A stretch of DNA of 64,000 nucleotides from Zasmidium citrigriseum (GCA_002786025.1 NHNW01000050.1:186001-250000), one strand, 5' to 3'. Positions 1 through 12,320 are shown, numbered from the stretch's first letter. Notes: generated by a model not told the origin, from the sequence alone. Numbers and translations are program-made.

Positions 1-900
1 CTCTCCGCGCGCAGCGTCTCGGTGATCTCGAACATTTCGTAATTGACCAATTCGGGGTTATTCGCGCCATCGCAGGTGCGTTCGAGGACTCGGCGGGCGT
101 CTTCGATGCGGTCGACGGAGATCAGCCAGCGGGGGCTTTCGGGGGCGAGAAGGAAACCCGGGAGGGAAACGAGCGGGAGGAGGAGTTGGAGGATGGTGGG
201 GATTCTCCAACTCCATTCTCCGACCATGTTTCGCGTTCCGAAGGTCACGAAGGCCCCAATCGTCCCGCCGGCGTACCAGCCACAATTATACAACGCGCTC
301 GCCACGCCTCTCTGCGTCGGGTATGCGATCTCATTGATAAGAAGAGCAACCGGAGCCGTGAACCACGCGGAGGCGCAACCGATGAAGAAGCGCGAGAGGA
401 CGAAGTAGTAATCGTCGCCGCCGGCGGTTATGGCCACGCCGAGGATCATGAAGAAGTAGCCGAAGTAGACGCCCATTTTGCGGCCGTAGCGGTTGGAGAT
501 CCAGGCGGAGAGGGTGTAGTTTATGCCGTTGCCGACCCAGTAGATGGCGTTCATGAAGCCGAGCCAGGCGCCTCGCGGGTGGTCCATGAAGGTTTGCCAT
601 TGGTCGAGGGCTTGGAGGCCGTTCATCAGGCTGTGCGGGTGGTTAGTGGACAGGGAGTGGAAGGGATGGGGGTGGTGTTTTTCACCTTCCATCGTAGCCG
701 TTTGCCGATGCTGGGAGTATGTCAGTAGATGGTTCTCATAAATCTCGTGCTTGTTTCTACTGACAGAACAGCACCAACGAGAAGATAGAGAAGTTCAGCA
801 GCAGCAGATGCCGCTTCGTATACCACGGCTTCGTATCCGTTGGAAGGACAGCCAGGAGCGCTGGGTCAAGACCCTTGGCGGACGGCTTTTTCAAACCCAT
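1..900 (-). CDS. MFS sugar transporter, 3' end outside window
   Basis: Major facilitator superfamily sugar porter, expected to carry a hexose or disaccharide with protons across the plasma membrane. Three exons are visible: 765-900, 686-710 and 1-630. The joins restore the family signature around the first membrane helix (S-S-A-N-G-Y-D-G-S-L-M-N-G). Further on are a GNGINY helix and NRYGRK, which is the conserved loop between helices 2 and 3. PESPRWL near the window edge is the diagnostic sugar-porter motif after helix 6. The start is the ATG at 898-900, giving a cytosolic head of about 30 residues. About 263 residues are present, half of the usual 500-550, so the C-terminal half lies to the left. 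The fungal lactose-permease-like or hexose-transporter subgroup is likely; the substrate cannot be read from sequence. Confidence 0.88.
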
Positions 901-1856
901 AGCGAAGACCTCTGTGTATTCTCAACAATGCCGTCTTCTCGAAGGCAAAAGCCTATGGGTTCGTGCGAAGGATTAGACTCCGATCTTATGCAAACCACCC
1001 TGTAGACTCCAAAACCAACCAACGGCAAACCGGACCGTCACTCCTTCAAACTATGGGGCACTATGGAGCACATGGAGCGATTACCACGCGGCCAAGCGTT
1101 CCCCAAGATATATTTTCCACGCCATCCCCACTGATTCATGTCGAGTTTGGGGAAAACCGCGGGGCGGGTTCATCTTCGGCAATTGAAGGCCCAGACTACG
1201 GCACCCGGGATTGGGTTAGCTGGGCTTCGCATTCGATACGGCGTGGATTTTTTGAGGCTGTGCTCTCATGCCGAAATGCTTGTGTGGTTGTCGGTGGTGT
1301 CATGTTGATGGTGATGGGTAGATGGAGGGAGGTTTGACGCGGCCGGAGTTGAGCCCCACTTTCACTTTGGTGCTGGGGGTCTAGAACTAGCTGTTTTGGG
1401 AAGAGACACGTGATTTAATTTCGCGGATGCCTAGTTTGGTAGAAGCTTCAACTTGGCACTTGCATGATGTGGAATGAACTTCGACGATGAGGAAATCTGA
1501 CACTCTTTCCTTACCGATTTGAAGTCTTAGTAGTGGAGCGAAGGTATACTACCTCGATCGTACCTGCCACTATCGACTCGACCGTCATCATGTCTGCACT
1601 CAAAGAGTACCGAAGTCCAGTCAGCTACTGATCCACCTGAGTACAACTTCAACTTCTTCAACGTTGTTTTCACGTATTCTGGATGCTATGTTTCCAAATC
1701 GGCTCAAAAGCCTCCTATTGGCGGACGAAGCTGCCCAAACGCTCAGAGACCCTGGAGACCCTGACAAATCTATCGCGCTAGCCATCTACATATCAATGGC
1801 AGCTTCCTCAATGCAAGATCTTCCCTATCAGTCGGCATCACAAGCCCTGTCAGATC
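901..1856. other. Intergenic, shared divergent upstream region
   Basis: No coding exon is supported here. The stretch separates the divergent sugar transporter (-) and Zn2Cys6 regulator (+), so it should contain both promoters. Open frames in it are short and have no recognisable motifs. Confidence 0.5.
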
Positions 1857-3637
1857 ATGCCGCGACGAAAGAACACGTCTTGGTAAGTCTTGTGCATGAA
1901 ATGTGGCTGATTGCCTTACTGATCCTTCGAACAGCCACGAGTGCCATACTCGGCACTTGAAATGCGACCAGGCCGGCACTGGGATTTGCTCAAACTGTAG
2001 AGGAGCAGGTCGGAAATGCACCAGATCGGCCAGAATCGTCTTCAGAGATGAGCGTGGTGCTAATGTGGGCATTATTCGGAACAAGGAGGCCCATGATTTC
2101 GCATACAGTGCGAATCAGGACTGGGTGTCTAGCTCGGATGAAGGTTAGGTGCTCTTGAGAGGGACCGAACGTGTCCAAGCTGACTGAATGGCAAGTCCGG
2201 TTCATGGATGAGACGCCGACGGCATTATCCAGCTCTCAACGTCATACAAAGGTCCAAAGCCGCCGAGGTCTGCGAGAGAAGGAGAGGCCAGCATACCGCT
2301 TGTTGGCGTCTTCAAAAGTTCAGCAGTCACCTACTGCAGATCATCGTGAATCGCTGATTACCCACCGGAAACGTTTCCTGACCTCCAACCGCCCTTCGGA
2401 TGACCAAAAGATACCTTCATGCACAGATATTGATCTCGCCCCTGCAATGATTGACCACAGCATAATTGACCACAGCCTGGAACGATCCGCGAACCGCAAT
2501 CTCTTACATTACACCTACTTCCAACTACACCCCGGGGACATGGATGACGGGATCCCCTATTTTTTAGAGCACGGACCCAGCAGTGCTTCTATGACTTCAG
2601 CACTTGATGCTATCGCTCTACTCTACATTGGCTCTAAGTACAGTGTTCCGGAGCTAGCACACGAAGCACAGCGCAGATACACTCTTGCTTTGGGTCATCT
2701 TCGCCGGGAATTAAGTTCTCCGGGTACATCGCCAGCAACGGTCTTCAGCACCATTCACATCATGCAGACTTGTGAGCTCTTTCAGGTCACTTCCGACACC
2801 AACGCCACTGGCTTGCAGCATCACGCTTTGGGCAACGTATCTCTCATGGACAAAGTCTTCGAAGCTGCCAGAGAGTATGAGACATGGCATGCGCTCGCTC
2901 CGACACTCACAGCTGAATGTCGAGTTCCGTTCTCACTGTGGCTGGGGCTGGCGAGAAGGAAACGATTGAAAACGCACGAGCTGTTTTGGTCGAAATGCGG
3001 GAACCATAGCAACATCCTTCGGATAGCCATGAGCGTACCCGGGGTGATAGCCGCAGCAGACGAGGCGCTGAAAAGCTCCTTCTGGACATCTACGTATGTC
3101 TTGGACTCGATTGCGGAGTTGATCAGAACACAGGATAGACTTCATCTCGCTCTGGACGAATGGTACCCACACATCATGGAACCACCGTATATTCCGTGTT
3201 TCTCGAACGATTTCGAGACATCCCTCCTGAGTCGTGATGATATCGACGGCCTACCGGGACCATCTTATCGGTTTCAGAACTTGGGTGCCGCAACAACACA
3301 TTTGACATACTGGACCTGCCTAATGATAACACAAATCGCTCGGATCGATGCCTTCTCCTCACTCGATGATCCCGACCTTGAGCCGGACAAAGAGGTTCCG
3401 AGACTCGTCGAGGAGGCCAACGAATATGCGAGGAAGATATGCAAGACCATGGCTTACTGTACGCTGGCAGCACATGGATTTGCCGGCAAGATGAACCTCA
3501 TCGGACCGCTAGCTCTCATTTGTGGCTGGTGCAGACGTGAGCAGAATACGGCTGGACTGAAGTGGTGCGAGAACATTGCGTCCAGGCTGGAAGAAGTTGG
3601 ACTGGCCTCACCCGTTGCCGCCATACCATGTACCTAG
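1857..3637 (+). CDS. Zn2Cys6 transcription factor with fungal-specific domain
   Basis: Nuclear DNA-binding regulator of about 558 residues. Exons are 1857-1882, 1935-2143 and 2196-3637; both introns are 52 nt. The first intron splits the codon for the first zinc-binding cysteine: only the spliced message reads C-H-E-C-H-T-R-H-L-K-C, followed by C-S-N-C and K-C, completing the six-cysteine binuclear cluster within the first 40 residues. The start ATG lies directly before a basic P-R-R-K-N stretch, which is typical. The second splice moves to the frame that stays open to the stop and encodes a helical region like the Fungal_trans_2 family. It is divergent from the sugar transporter, so it might control it, but this is only positional. 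Target and ligand are unknown. Confidence 0.85.
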
Positions 3638-4760
3638 ATCGGCGCTCGCGGACTACTAGCGACATGACTGCGTCCGACTGTACGAGCAACATGCCAAATA
3701 AGAATGGCACGTTGAAGAGTGGAACCAGGACTGGAGGGTGAACTCGGAGTTCAAGGACAGCTTTTCTTGCTGCATCAACGGAGAAAGGCTTTTGATGAAG
3801 ACGTCCAGCGCAGAAGTGTCACACAGAAGGCAACTTCGAGGCTATTTTGTCGATCTGTGGGGAGCACTGCGACTGAATACCACATTGCTGCTTTGGCTTC
3901 CCCAGTGTTCACAGAGGGACTCTTCGATACAGACAGACAGACTTGCGAAATCCCGCAACGACGCACCGCCCAAGATACTCACAATGGCAACCGCCACCCC
4001 AAAGGTCCCGCTCAATCCAGTCTTTGATCTCAACAGCGATCAGAGGGTCTACATCATAAGCATGGGCGGGCGAAGCTGTAGCGAGATATTCCTCGTCAAC
4101 GCTTAGCGCTCGTACGAGTTTGGATTTCAGCCACGATGTGGCCAACAACGACGCCTCTGCTAGAGTCTCCGTCTTGCGGAAGAGTCCTTTGTGGTCTACG
4201 TCTGTTCTGATTTGGAAGTCTTGTGTGCGCTTATGTCGACTGATCTGGAACAAATTTCGAAACAGTGGTCTCGGGAGTGATTGGGCAGGAACTTGGGTGG
4301 GTTTGGTGCCAGCCTTGTCTCGCTCAAGCTGTTAGCGGCGAGTAGATACAGATCACTATCTCATCAATGCCCCGAATCACCATTGGTGGTTAGTCGGGAT
4401 TCGTGCATGTTGATGCTTCTTCTGCTCTGTGATGATCCAATAACCCTTGCCGCCGGAGAGCTTAAGAACAGACAAGGCTGTACATGGATCTACTCGAATC
4501 TATCAAAGTATTTGATGAGCCGACACAATCAAATAATGCCAGAATCCTTTGTCGAGCGCTCATTCCATGATCATGATTCAGCATGTTGGGGAAAATCCAG
4601 CACATACCGTTTCTCGCATTTACCGCGCATCGTCTTCCACGTCGAGCCAGCGCTCGATCCCCAAGGCTAGCGCGAGGGTCTTGCGGGTCAGAACAAAAGG
4701 TAGTCGCTACAAGATCGCATGCAGCATTGAGGAAGAAATTATTCTTCTCTTCTCCCAGCC
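3638..4760. other. Intergenic between regulator and MFS gene
   Basis: About 1.1 kb with only short overlapping open frames. The one with the most protein-like composition is on the minus strand and is listed separately at low confidence. Nothing else is recognisable. Confidence 0.4.
3909..4330 (-). CDS. Possible exon of an unrecognised protein
   Basis: A minus-strand frame of about 140 codons is open from a stop near 4331 down to 3909. Its composition is protein-like, with alternating charged and hydrophobic residues such as E-I-K-D-W-I-E-R-D-L-W. It has no ATG at its upstream edge, so it would need an upstream exon. A GTGAGT donor-like site occurs near 3990. I recognise no family. It may be an exon of a lineage-specific gene, a gene relic, or chance. 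Confidence 0.2.
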
Positions 4761-6168
4761 ATGCCAGAGCAACAAGCGGAAAAGAATACCCGCACCACGA
4801 AGAACGTTGCCTCCCCGCCAACGCCGCCAGATGGCGGTCTCGAAGCCTGGCTGCAGGTGGTGGGATCCTTCTTCCTCAACTTCAACATCTGGTACCCGTT
4901 CACTCACCACGGAACAGGCTGAGAGCAAGCATACTGATATAATTCTCCAGGGGTCTCCTTAATGCCTTCGGGGCATTCCAAGCATATTACCTCGCCACCC
5001 TCCCCTCCCACAGCGCCAGCGACATCACCTGGATAGGCAGCCTAGAAGGCTTCCTTCTTCTCACAGGAGGCGCGTTAGCAGGGCCGTTGTTCGACCTTGG
5101 ATACTTCCGATGGATGCTGGCCGGTGGATGTTTCCTTGTGGTCTTCGGAGTGATGATGCTGAGCCTGGCACGGGAATACTACTCGATCTTCCTGGCACAG
5201 GGGGTTTGTATTGGGGTTGGCAGTGCTTTACTCTATACGCCAAGTCTTGCGCTCGTCGCGGGTAGCTTTTCGAAGAGGAGGGCTATCGCGATCAGTGTGT
5301 CGACCTCGGGAGCAACGATTGGTCAGTCACTCGACCAGTCAACTGTTTGAATAGCTTCTGACACTGTGCAACAGGCGGAGTTCTCTACCCAGTAATCTTC
5401 CGCCAACTCCAACCAAGCATAGGCTTCGGCTGGGCCGTCCGCGTGATAGGCTTCATAGCCCTAGCCTGCAGCCTCATCTCAATCACAATCATGCTCCCCA
5501 AGAACCCCGCTCCACCGCCCAGAGTCCGCAGCCTTACCGACCGTACCGCGTTCACAGAGCCAGCCTTCGCCATGTTTTATCTCGCAGCCTTCGTCGCTCT
5601 ACTGGCATACTACGTCCCATTCTTCTTCATAACGCCCTTCGCGGAGTACGTCGTGGGGACGTCACCAGACCTGGCTTTCTACATGCTGGCGATCGTCAAC
5701 GCAGCGAGCTTCTTCGGGCGAATCGTCCCCGGATACATCGCTGATAAAGTAGGCCCCATCCCAACACTAGCCTTCTCGGGGCTCTCCACCGGCATTTTGA
5801 TCCTCTGCTGGATTCCCGTTCGAAGCACCGCAGGTACGATCGTCTGGGCCGTACTTTTTGGCTTCTTTTCTGGAGGAATAGTCGCCTTGCCTGCGGCTTG
5901 TGTTCCATTACTCTGTCCAGATCCAAGGGTTATTGGGACGAGGATGGGCATTGCGTATGCGTGTGGGGGAGTTGGGATTCTGGTCGGGAATCCTATCGCG
6001 GGGGCTTTGACGACGAGCACGCTTGAGCACTTCTCGCGTGCGCAAGGTGCTGCGGGGGCGTTCATGCTCTTCGCGGGCCTGTGCGAGATGGTACCAGCTT
6101 TCTACGTTGCGAGGCGGAACAAACAATCGACGGAGCAACGATCACAAGAGCAAGGATCTAAAGCATAA
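4761..6168 (+). CDS. MFS monocarboxylate-type transporter
   Basis: Major facilitator protein of about 431 residues resembling fungal monocarboxylate transporters (SLC16/MCH group). Exons are 4761-4891, 4951-5321 and 5375-6168. The first splice joins N-F-N-I-W to G-L-L-N-A-F-G-A-F-Q, the conserved first helix of this group. The N-terminal P-P-D-G-G-L-E-A-W motif just before helix 1 is the family hallmark (D-G-G-x-x-A-W). The second splice completes G-A-T-I-G-G-V-L-Y-P, another conserved helix. About twelve hydrophobic segments follow, with G-R-I-V-P-G-Y-I-A-D in the loop before helix 8. It ends in a short charged tail rich in Q, E and K. Plasma-membrane uptake or efflux of a small organic acid is likely; the substrate is unknown. 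Confidence 0.87.
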
Positions 6169-6380
6169 GACGGAAGTAGACTGAAGAATCATCATCATCG
6201 ACTCATCATGTGCTCATTAAGCAATTTATATCGATATTACCCCATCTACCTACAACCAAGAACTCTTTTTCACCTGCTTCCTCCTTCTACACCTCCTCTC
6301 CATCCGTCGAGGTCCCCCTCGAAGGTCTCCCTCACAGTACATCAAGCCCTCATGTACGAAGCACTCGTCACAACTGCAAC

Positions 6381-7091
6381 CTAGAGAACTGCAGCGAAGC
6401 CCAGAGCAGCCGCGAGAGCTCCGGCGGGAATGTACTTTCCCGCGGTGGCCATGGCAGCGAGGCCGGACGAGGTGCTGGAGGTCATGTCGGCGTTGTTGGA
6501 GTCTGCAAAGGATGAAGTCAGTATTATTACGCTCGGATGGTGCTACGTTAATTGCTTACCGCTGTTGTCGTTGTTGTCGTTGTCGTCATTGTTGTCGTTG
6601 CCGGCAGGGGTGGCAGAGACAGTCTGCGCGGTCGTGCCGGTGGTGATCGAACCGTCAGTACCCGTGCTAGTGTAGACGGAGGTGTAGACGTTGGTGTTGA
6701 CGAGAGTGTAGGTGCGCTCGTTGCTGAAAGTGGTGGTGTAGCTACAATGTGTCAGCGGAATCATGGAACATTTCTCGATCCCTCTTTCTTACATCGACTT
6801 GGGGTTGGTGCTGACGATCTGGTCCGAGATGACGTTGGTGGTGAAGACGAGAGCAGGGCCAACGATGGTGGACACCTGGTTGATGGTGGTGATACGGCCG
6901 TTGACGTCGGTGGATGTAGACATCACAGTCTGGGTGGTAGTCGCATTGGTGCCGCCGGTCATTGAAGCCATGCTGCTGGTGCAGGTCGAGTCGTTGTTGC
7001 TGTCATTCTGGGGATCGCACTCGGAGCTATCCTGGGCCAGAGCTGGGATGGCAATGGCGCCGAGGACGAAAAGGCTCTTGAGCATCTGCAT
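6381..7091 (-). CDS. Secreted Ser/Thr-rich protein with GPI-type tail
   Basis: Short secreted protein of about 200 residues with exons 6793-7091, 6560-6741 and 6381-6502. The N-terminus is a clear signal peptide (hydrophobic core L-F-V-L-G-A-I-A-I-P-A-L-A followed by Q-D). The body is rich in T, S, N and D, with an asparagine/aspartate run, and has two cysteines early on. The last exon ends in a small-residue site followed by A-A-A-L-G-F-A-A-V-L and stop, typical of a GPI attachment signal. It is most likely a wall or surface mannoprotein. No catalytic domain is recognised. A TATA-like box lies about 120 nt upstream. Exon joins rest on GT-AG sites and frame continuity. Confidence 0.75.
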
Positions 7092-7207
7092 GGTGGAGTA
7101 AGGGGTGCTGGTAGGGCTGAGGACTGAGCGGGTTGGTAGAGGTAGATGGGTATGAGGCTGAGGAACATATGATGTCTGAGAAAGTACACCTGGGTGGCTT
7201 GCACGCC

Positions 7208-7216
7208 CTTATATCC
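7208..7216 (-). promoter_or_regulatory. TATA-like box
   Basis: On the minus strand the sequence reads GATATAAGG, about 120 nt before the ATG of the GPI-type protein gene. Placement and orientation suit a core promoter of a strongly expressed surface protein. No functional evidence. Confidence 0.35.
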
Positions 7217-7897
7217 CTCTCCATCGCCGGTCAAAGCTCGCAAGCATATCACGTTCTCGTCGATCCGGCGCTTGGTGCCAAGTCGAGGACAGCATGGTTT
7301 GAATCGTCTGAAGGCTTGCATGCCTACCGTCCCGTGGCTGCTTCATGCAAGCCGCCGCACGTTGCCATAGTATTTGCGGTTGCCACGTCGAGCTGCCGCG
7401 ATCTGGCCTGTGACAGGAGGAAATAGAGTTCAGTCGCCACAGGAGGAGATAGATGCTGGGCGGATACAGGAGCGCCGACGTTTCGATTCATTGGGCATGA
7501 ATCATCTCGAGATGATATGGGATCGTGATGAGAGACCGCTCCGAGGGCTTGTTGGTGGTTTGCAGGTATCACGAACCTTCATAAGGCATTGGTCTGACTG
7601 AAAGCGCCACGAGCGTGCAACGCCTTCCTTGGGAGCGATGATCTGGCGGTGCGGTCGGTTGGTGTTCGAGCTCCTCGGAGAGTCGTATGTACTATGCAGA
7701 GACGCGCCCCACAAGATTGTTGCAGAAGAGTGGCTGCAGATGTTGGGTCTATCCTGGTATGGCTTGGCGGCCGCGGAGAGTACCACCAAGGAAGTTGAAG
7801 CCTGTGACGATGTTTAGCATCACCACTCTCACAGAAGCTGACAATGATAGTGCAATTCAGTTTGAACGGCGTATAAGATAGCGAGGACTTCTTTGTC

Positions 7898-7915
7898 AGA
7901 GAGAGAGAGAGAGAG
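7898..7915. repeat. (GA)n microsatellite
   Basis: A perfect run of about nine GA dinucleotides lies in the gene-poor stretch. It is likely to vary in length between strains. Confidence 0.9.
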
Positions 7916-10180
7916 TTGCTGGGAATCTCACTGCCCGAACCTCTTGCTTCTGCGTTCTCCTTTTGACCGCCATCGTCGAAGGTGAAACGCAGGGGTGAAG
8001 GACGGAGGCAGTTCCGGCTGTTTGGTTGTTTTGGTAGAGTTGGCTTGAAACAAGCACTCGTGGAGGCGGGTCGTCCCCGCGAGCTTGGTCTTCCTGAAAC
8101 GCGTGGCTCGCAAAGAGCCTAGATCTTGCGCCGTGGAAGTGACATTCAGCAGGGCTGCAGTCATTCGTCGATCTTCCTCGGAGCCTACCGACAAGATTTC
8201 GCCTTCTTTTGGAAGTCATGATGCCAAGGATGAAAGCCAAATTCACATGCCAAGCACGCTAGGAGAAGGTCACCGTGGCCGCCATTCGTGAATGAATATT
8301 CGACTGGTCTTCCCAGAGACAGTCGACTCGCGTGCAGCTTGCAGGTGCGAGGTCCGCGTCAAGCGATTCGTTGACATAGACTCGCGGGAGGGAAGCGGAA
8401 ATGCCATCAGGTTTTTCGCTCTGGGGCACCTCCCACCAGCCAATCGGCGACAGGAACTCTCTCCAGGTCACGTGATAAGCGTCCGGACTTCACTTGTCTA
8501 GTATGTTGTCAAGCGGGTCTGCAGAGAACGTCCTCCGGGGTCATGCAGATTTGTACAGATTGCGGCGTGTTGAGCAAGCCATCGCCATACCCTCGTTCCC
8601 CTCCAGGCTGGCATTTCATGTGCATTTATAATAAGGCTGTGAGCGATTCATTCGCAATCGCGCTCGAAAGGTCATGGACTCATGGCCATCTCAAGTAGCA
8701 AGGTCGACGTCGAGCCGTCCATCTTTAATTGTTTAGAATATCCGCATCTTTCACAGGCGGAAGCTGGGTCCGCTTGCGAAAGTCCTAAAGTCTTTGTCGT
8801 GTAATTTCGGGGGGACGGGGAAAGACGACAATGGTCGGAAATGAGCTTGCAGTCCGTCACTGGGCTTGCGCTTGGCCTGCAATCAGAGCAAAGAACCCTT
8901 TCTGCGGAACTCTACCGTCCGCCGCGTGCCCTCTTCTTGACAAGGATGATTTCGATCAGGAGCGTGGGCATTATCCCACACGACCTGCAAGAGTGGCAGT
9001 GCATGCCAGTTGGTCTCAAGCACTTGCTTCTGTTCCATCGGTTAGGCGTTCTTGCTCCAGTCCCCAGCGCCATGTTCATTGGCAGATATTCGAATGACAG
9101 TCAACCGAGGCAGAATGTCGAGGCCTCCAGTTTGCGAAACATCTCACCAAAGCCAAGAACACATTTCAACAACCATGTTGCGGAGCCACCACAGGAGTGA
9201 AACAATGTTGCAGTGGCCCACTGAGCTTGACAAGTTTACCAAGCCTCAACTTGTCCTCAGCCACCACAGATTCGCCACCAGAGGCCCAGGGACAGAAACC
9301 CAAGACACCTTTGCGCCGTGGCTCAATCAGACTTCAGACACTTATGCCAGTGTGTGCCGGCGCCTGACCATTGACGGAGCGAAGTGAGTCCAGCGAGGCA
9401 TCATGCAAGGGGCAATGACATGCAGGCCAAACCTTCCGCTGTTCGTCGATGCCGAGGACGAACATGAGAAGGGTCCAATCCCAAGCCATGCAGCTTGCCA
9501 TGACATGCAGCTAATCCTCTCGTTTCGTTCACGCGCTGGTGGAGGTAGTGTAGTAGCTCAGGGCGTAGTGCTCCGGCATTGGCTGCTGTGAAAGCCTGCT
9601 CGAGACTGCAAGATGTAGGTGTAGGAGTCGATAGCGGCTCTCAGCCAGTGTTGAGAGAGCAAAGTCGTCCGTAGATGTGTATCGTTCGTCAAGTTGATCA
9701 AGGCATGATGAGGCCGCGAGTCTGGAAGTTTGACTTTTACAGCGCTGGAATGAGATTGGAACCATTCTCAGGGCTTCTCATGGTTGAGCAAGGAGTGGCG
9801 TATGCCGTGAGCCAAGAGTCACGGATCCATAGACGCCACGATCTGCGCCACATCGTTTTGGCATCCCCTGAATAAGCTTCACCAAGGTGGCAGTACGCTC
9901 AGCCGAACTGCCGAGTTGCCATACCCTTGTTCAGCTCCACAGGCAGCATTCATTGCTGCAAAATTTCGTTTCTGGGTTGAGCGAAGTGTGAGATCCCGGC
10001 TAACATTGGAGTCTGCATCCTGAGACAAAAAGGCGGAGAGGTACGTCGATCCTCGGGTCAGTAGAAAACGACGAATGGAGTCCAGTGTCCTCTCCGAGCC
10101 GGTAGAATCTGAGCAAGCAATTCAGCATGCCGTCAGCCTTTGCGGTGAACCATTGATTCAAAAGCCCCGTTGCCTAGGCG

Positions 10181-10200
10181 GCCCCCACCCCCACCCCCAC
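10181..10200. repeat. C-rich (CCCCCA)n tract
   Basis: About three units of a CCCCCA repeat form a strand-asymmetric C-rich tract in noncoding DNA. It is simple repeat DNA; the unit differs from the usual fungal telomere repeat CCCTAA. Confidence 0.85.
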
Positions 10201-11243
10201 TCATGGCTTTAGAAGGCGATGTGCCGCGGAGCCGTCGCTTGAACCGTCTCCAGCCTGTTCGCAGGCGCCACGATCGATCTCAGGTAACAGGTACAGAATA
10301 GTTCCTTGAAATATCGTGAGGAGCCAGGCCAGACGCCTGACGGCGGTAGCTGTGTGATTCAAGACGGATGCATTGATTCGGGAGCGCCAAGTCAAAGTGA
10401 AGGGCACCAGCCGGGTTCTGGCTCATCCGGTCGACCAAGCATCAATACCGTGTCAGCTTCTTTTTCAGGTGATGTCGGAGTCTAGATCGTGTTGGAGAGC
10501 CGGATGGAAGAAAGGACTCGGGAGGCTCAGCGACGAGGTGACGTTCCACAGATAGAGTTTGGCTATATCGTAACGGGTATAGTACTAATGCCTGAGGCCA
10601 AAAGTTCCCTCTTGCTGGCTTGCTGACGACCTCCACCCCAGCGACCACCAGAGAACATCAACATCGTCGTCTACTTTACGACCCATTGGACATTTAGGTG
10701 CACTTGAGATCCAGGCCTCATTGTCATTACGATGCATCCCGAATAGAATCGCAGAAGCAAGCCTAGCCGGACGCAGCGCCCTCCTCGTCAGCACCCATCA
10801 AGCGAGTCTACAGAAAATATCTATGAATATCATCCAGCCCAGCGAGCTGAATACTTCAGCTTCATGCCTATCGTAGCACATCATGGCCTCCATCCGGAGC
10901 GCTGGGCTCGAAGCCTCCCTTGGCTGCATAGCCCAAGCCGGCCTCTCGCTTCGCAAGAGCAGAATCCAGCAAAGTGCACCTTGGCAGGACGGATCAGGAT
11001 GCCTCCCAAGATACACCTGCATCGTATATGGTAGCAAGGCACAGCAAGTCACCAGATCTTGCTTCATCCTTCCGACAGCTGCGAAGGTCAGTATGCACAG
11101 CTCGTTTCTTTCATCAGAAGGCACGTATGTGGCTTTCAATATAACCACCCAGCTCCGTCTTCCTTTGTTCTCTATCACAACTCTCCACTTTCAAATCTCA
11201 TACCGCAGTTCCATCTCTCCAAAGTCAAAAGCCAAACCCCAGA

Positions 11244-12320
11244 ATGTTCGACCTCTCCCTAACCCAACAACTCCCCTCCTCAGCCCTCACCTCCCCGCAA
11301 TTCGTCGACTCCTTCAAGCAATGCATCCAACTCATTGCCCTCCCCTTCGCACTGGAAGAGAAAGAAGACTACCCCTCCGCAATTCAGGGACACAAAAACG
11401 CCATCACGCTCCTCGAGAAAATCCAGAAAGTCAGCGGGATCCGAAAGTTCAACCGCAAAATGTACGAGAAGCAAGCCGAAGTCCATCGTGAGAGGGTGGC
11501 TCATCTCGAGGGCTTTAATGGGGACTATGGTGCGGTGATGAGAGTGCCGAGTCGAGGATGGGCGCTAAACGCTCAATCCACCATATCCTCACCCCCCGAG
11601 CCCCTGAGCAGTCTCGTCGGCGACAGACCCCCGATCGAATACGTGATCACACACGACTCCGAACTAATCGACGTCGGCGTCCGGAGCATCTGGTACATCC
11701 TCCAAGACCCCACCACCAACCAAACCCACTACGCCGCGCAAGCGATCTGGGACATGGAGAAACCGATGATCGAAGCCGTGCTCCGCCGCGCCGACGGCAT
11801 CTTCCCCTTCGGCGAAGCAATCCACACCGCAATCCTCAAACAAGGCAAACCCGGTCTAAACTTCAAAATGCGCATGATACGTCGGGGAGCAAACGCCGGC
11901 GATGAAGTCTGGGAAATCCCCAGCAGCACCGCAGCCAAAAAGGAGTGGAGTCCGCGACACTTCTCCCTTAACGACCGGCACTTCGTCTGGAAGAACGAAG
12001 ACGGGAAAGACGGCGGCATCCTATCCAAGAAATGGGGTTGGGAGACGCTCTATGAGACAAGAGATGCACAAGAGGGAAGTGAGATTGTCGGGAGTAAGTT
12101 GGCTTGGGGAAAGACGCAGGGCGGGTTTAAAGCGAAGTGGTATCTTTACGTTGTCGAGGGTTTGGATTTGGTTTTGAGGGAGCATATTCTCGCGAGTCAG
12201 TTGAGTCGGTTTTTGAGGTGGACGAATCCGCCGGATAAGGATTTGTCTGGGTTGGAGAAGGGGGCTGTTGCGGTGGGGGCTGTGGGGAATATTATTTCTT
12301 TGACGCAGATGCTTGGGTAG
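11244..12320 (+). CDS. Unrecognised 358-residue protein
   Basis: A single-exon gene whose start ATG follows a pyrimidine-rich leader. I do not recognise the family with confidence. Residues about 15-80 form amphipathic helices with many K and E, resembling MIT- or TPR-like helical hairpins (inference). From about residue 125 on, beta-strand-like segments dominate (Y-V-I-T-H-D-S, I-W-Y-I-L-Q-D, W-Y-L-Y-V-V-E-G), with conserved-looking tryptophans. This pattern is loosely like tubby C-terminal-like folds. No signal peptide is seen; the last 20 residues are small and hydrophobic (G-A-V-A-V-G-A-V-G-N-I-I), perhaps a tail anchor or membrane-binding segment. A cytosolic or membrane-associated role is likely. 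Codon use is GC-rich like neighbouring genes. Confidence 0.8.
   Translation: MFDLSLTQQLPSSALTSPQFVDSFKQCIQLIALPFALEEKEDYPSAIQGHKNAITLLEKIQKVSGIRKFNRKMYEKQAEVHRERVAHLEGFNGDYGAVMRVPSRGWALNAQSTISSPPEPLSSLVGDRPPIEYVITHDSELIDVGVRSIWYILQDPTTNQTHYAAQAIWDMEKPMIEAVLRRADGIFPFGEAIHTAILKQGKPGLNFKMRMIRRGANAGDEVWEIPSSTAAKKEWSPRHFSLNDRHFVWKNEDGKDGGILSKKWGWETLYETRDAQEGSEIVGSKLAWGKTQGGFKAKWYLYVVEGLDLVLREHILASQLSRFLRWTNPPDKDLSGLEKGAVAVGAVGNIISLTQMLG

Larger units (their letters stand above)
7217..11243. other. Gene-poor 4 kb stretch
   Basis: No gene is supported. Open frames are below about 130 codons, overlap on several frames and show no motif or splice-linked continuation. The stretch contains a GA microsatellite and a C-rich tract (listed separately). 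It does not show the TA-rich, CA/TG-depleted look of RIP-mutated DNA, so it is not an obvious transposon relic. It may hold long promoters or noncoding RNA. Confidence 0.45.

Noticed and set aside
10181..10200. Interstitial telomere repeat
   Set aside because: The unit is CCCCCA, short and imperfect, and differs from TTAGGG-type repeats expected in this group.
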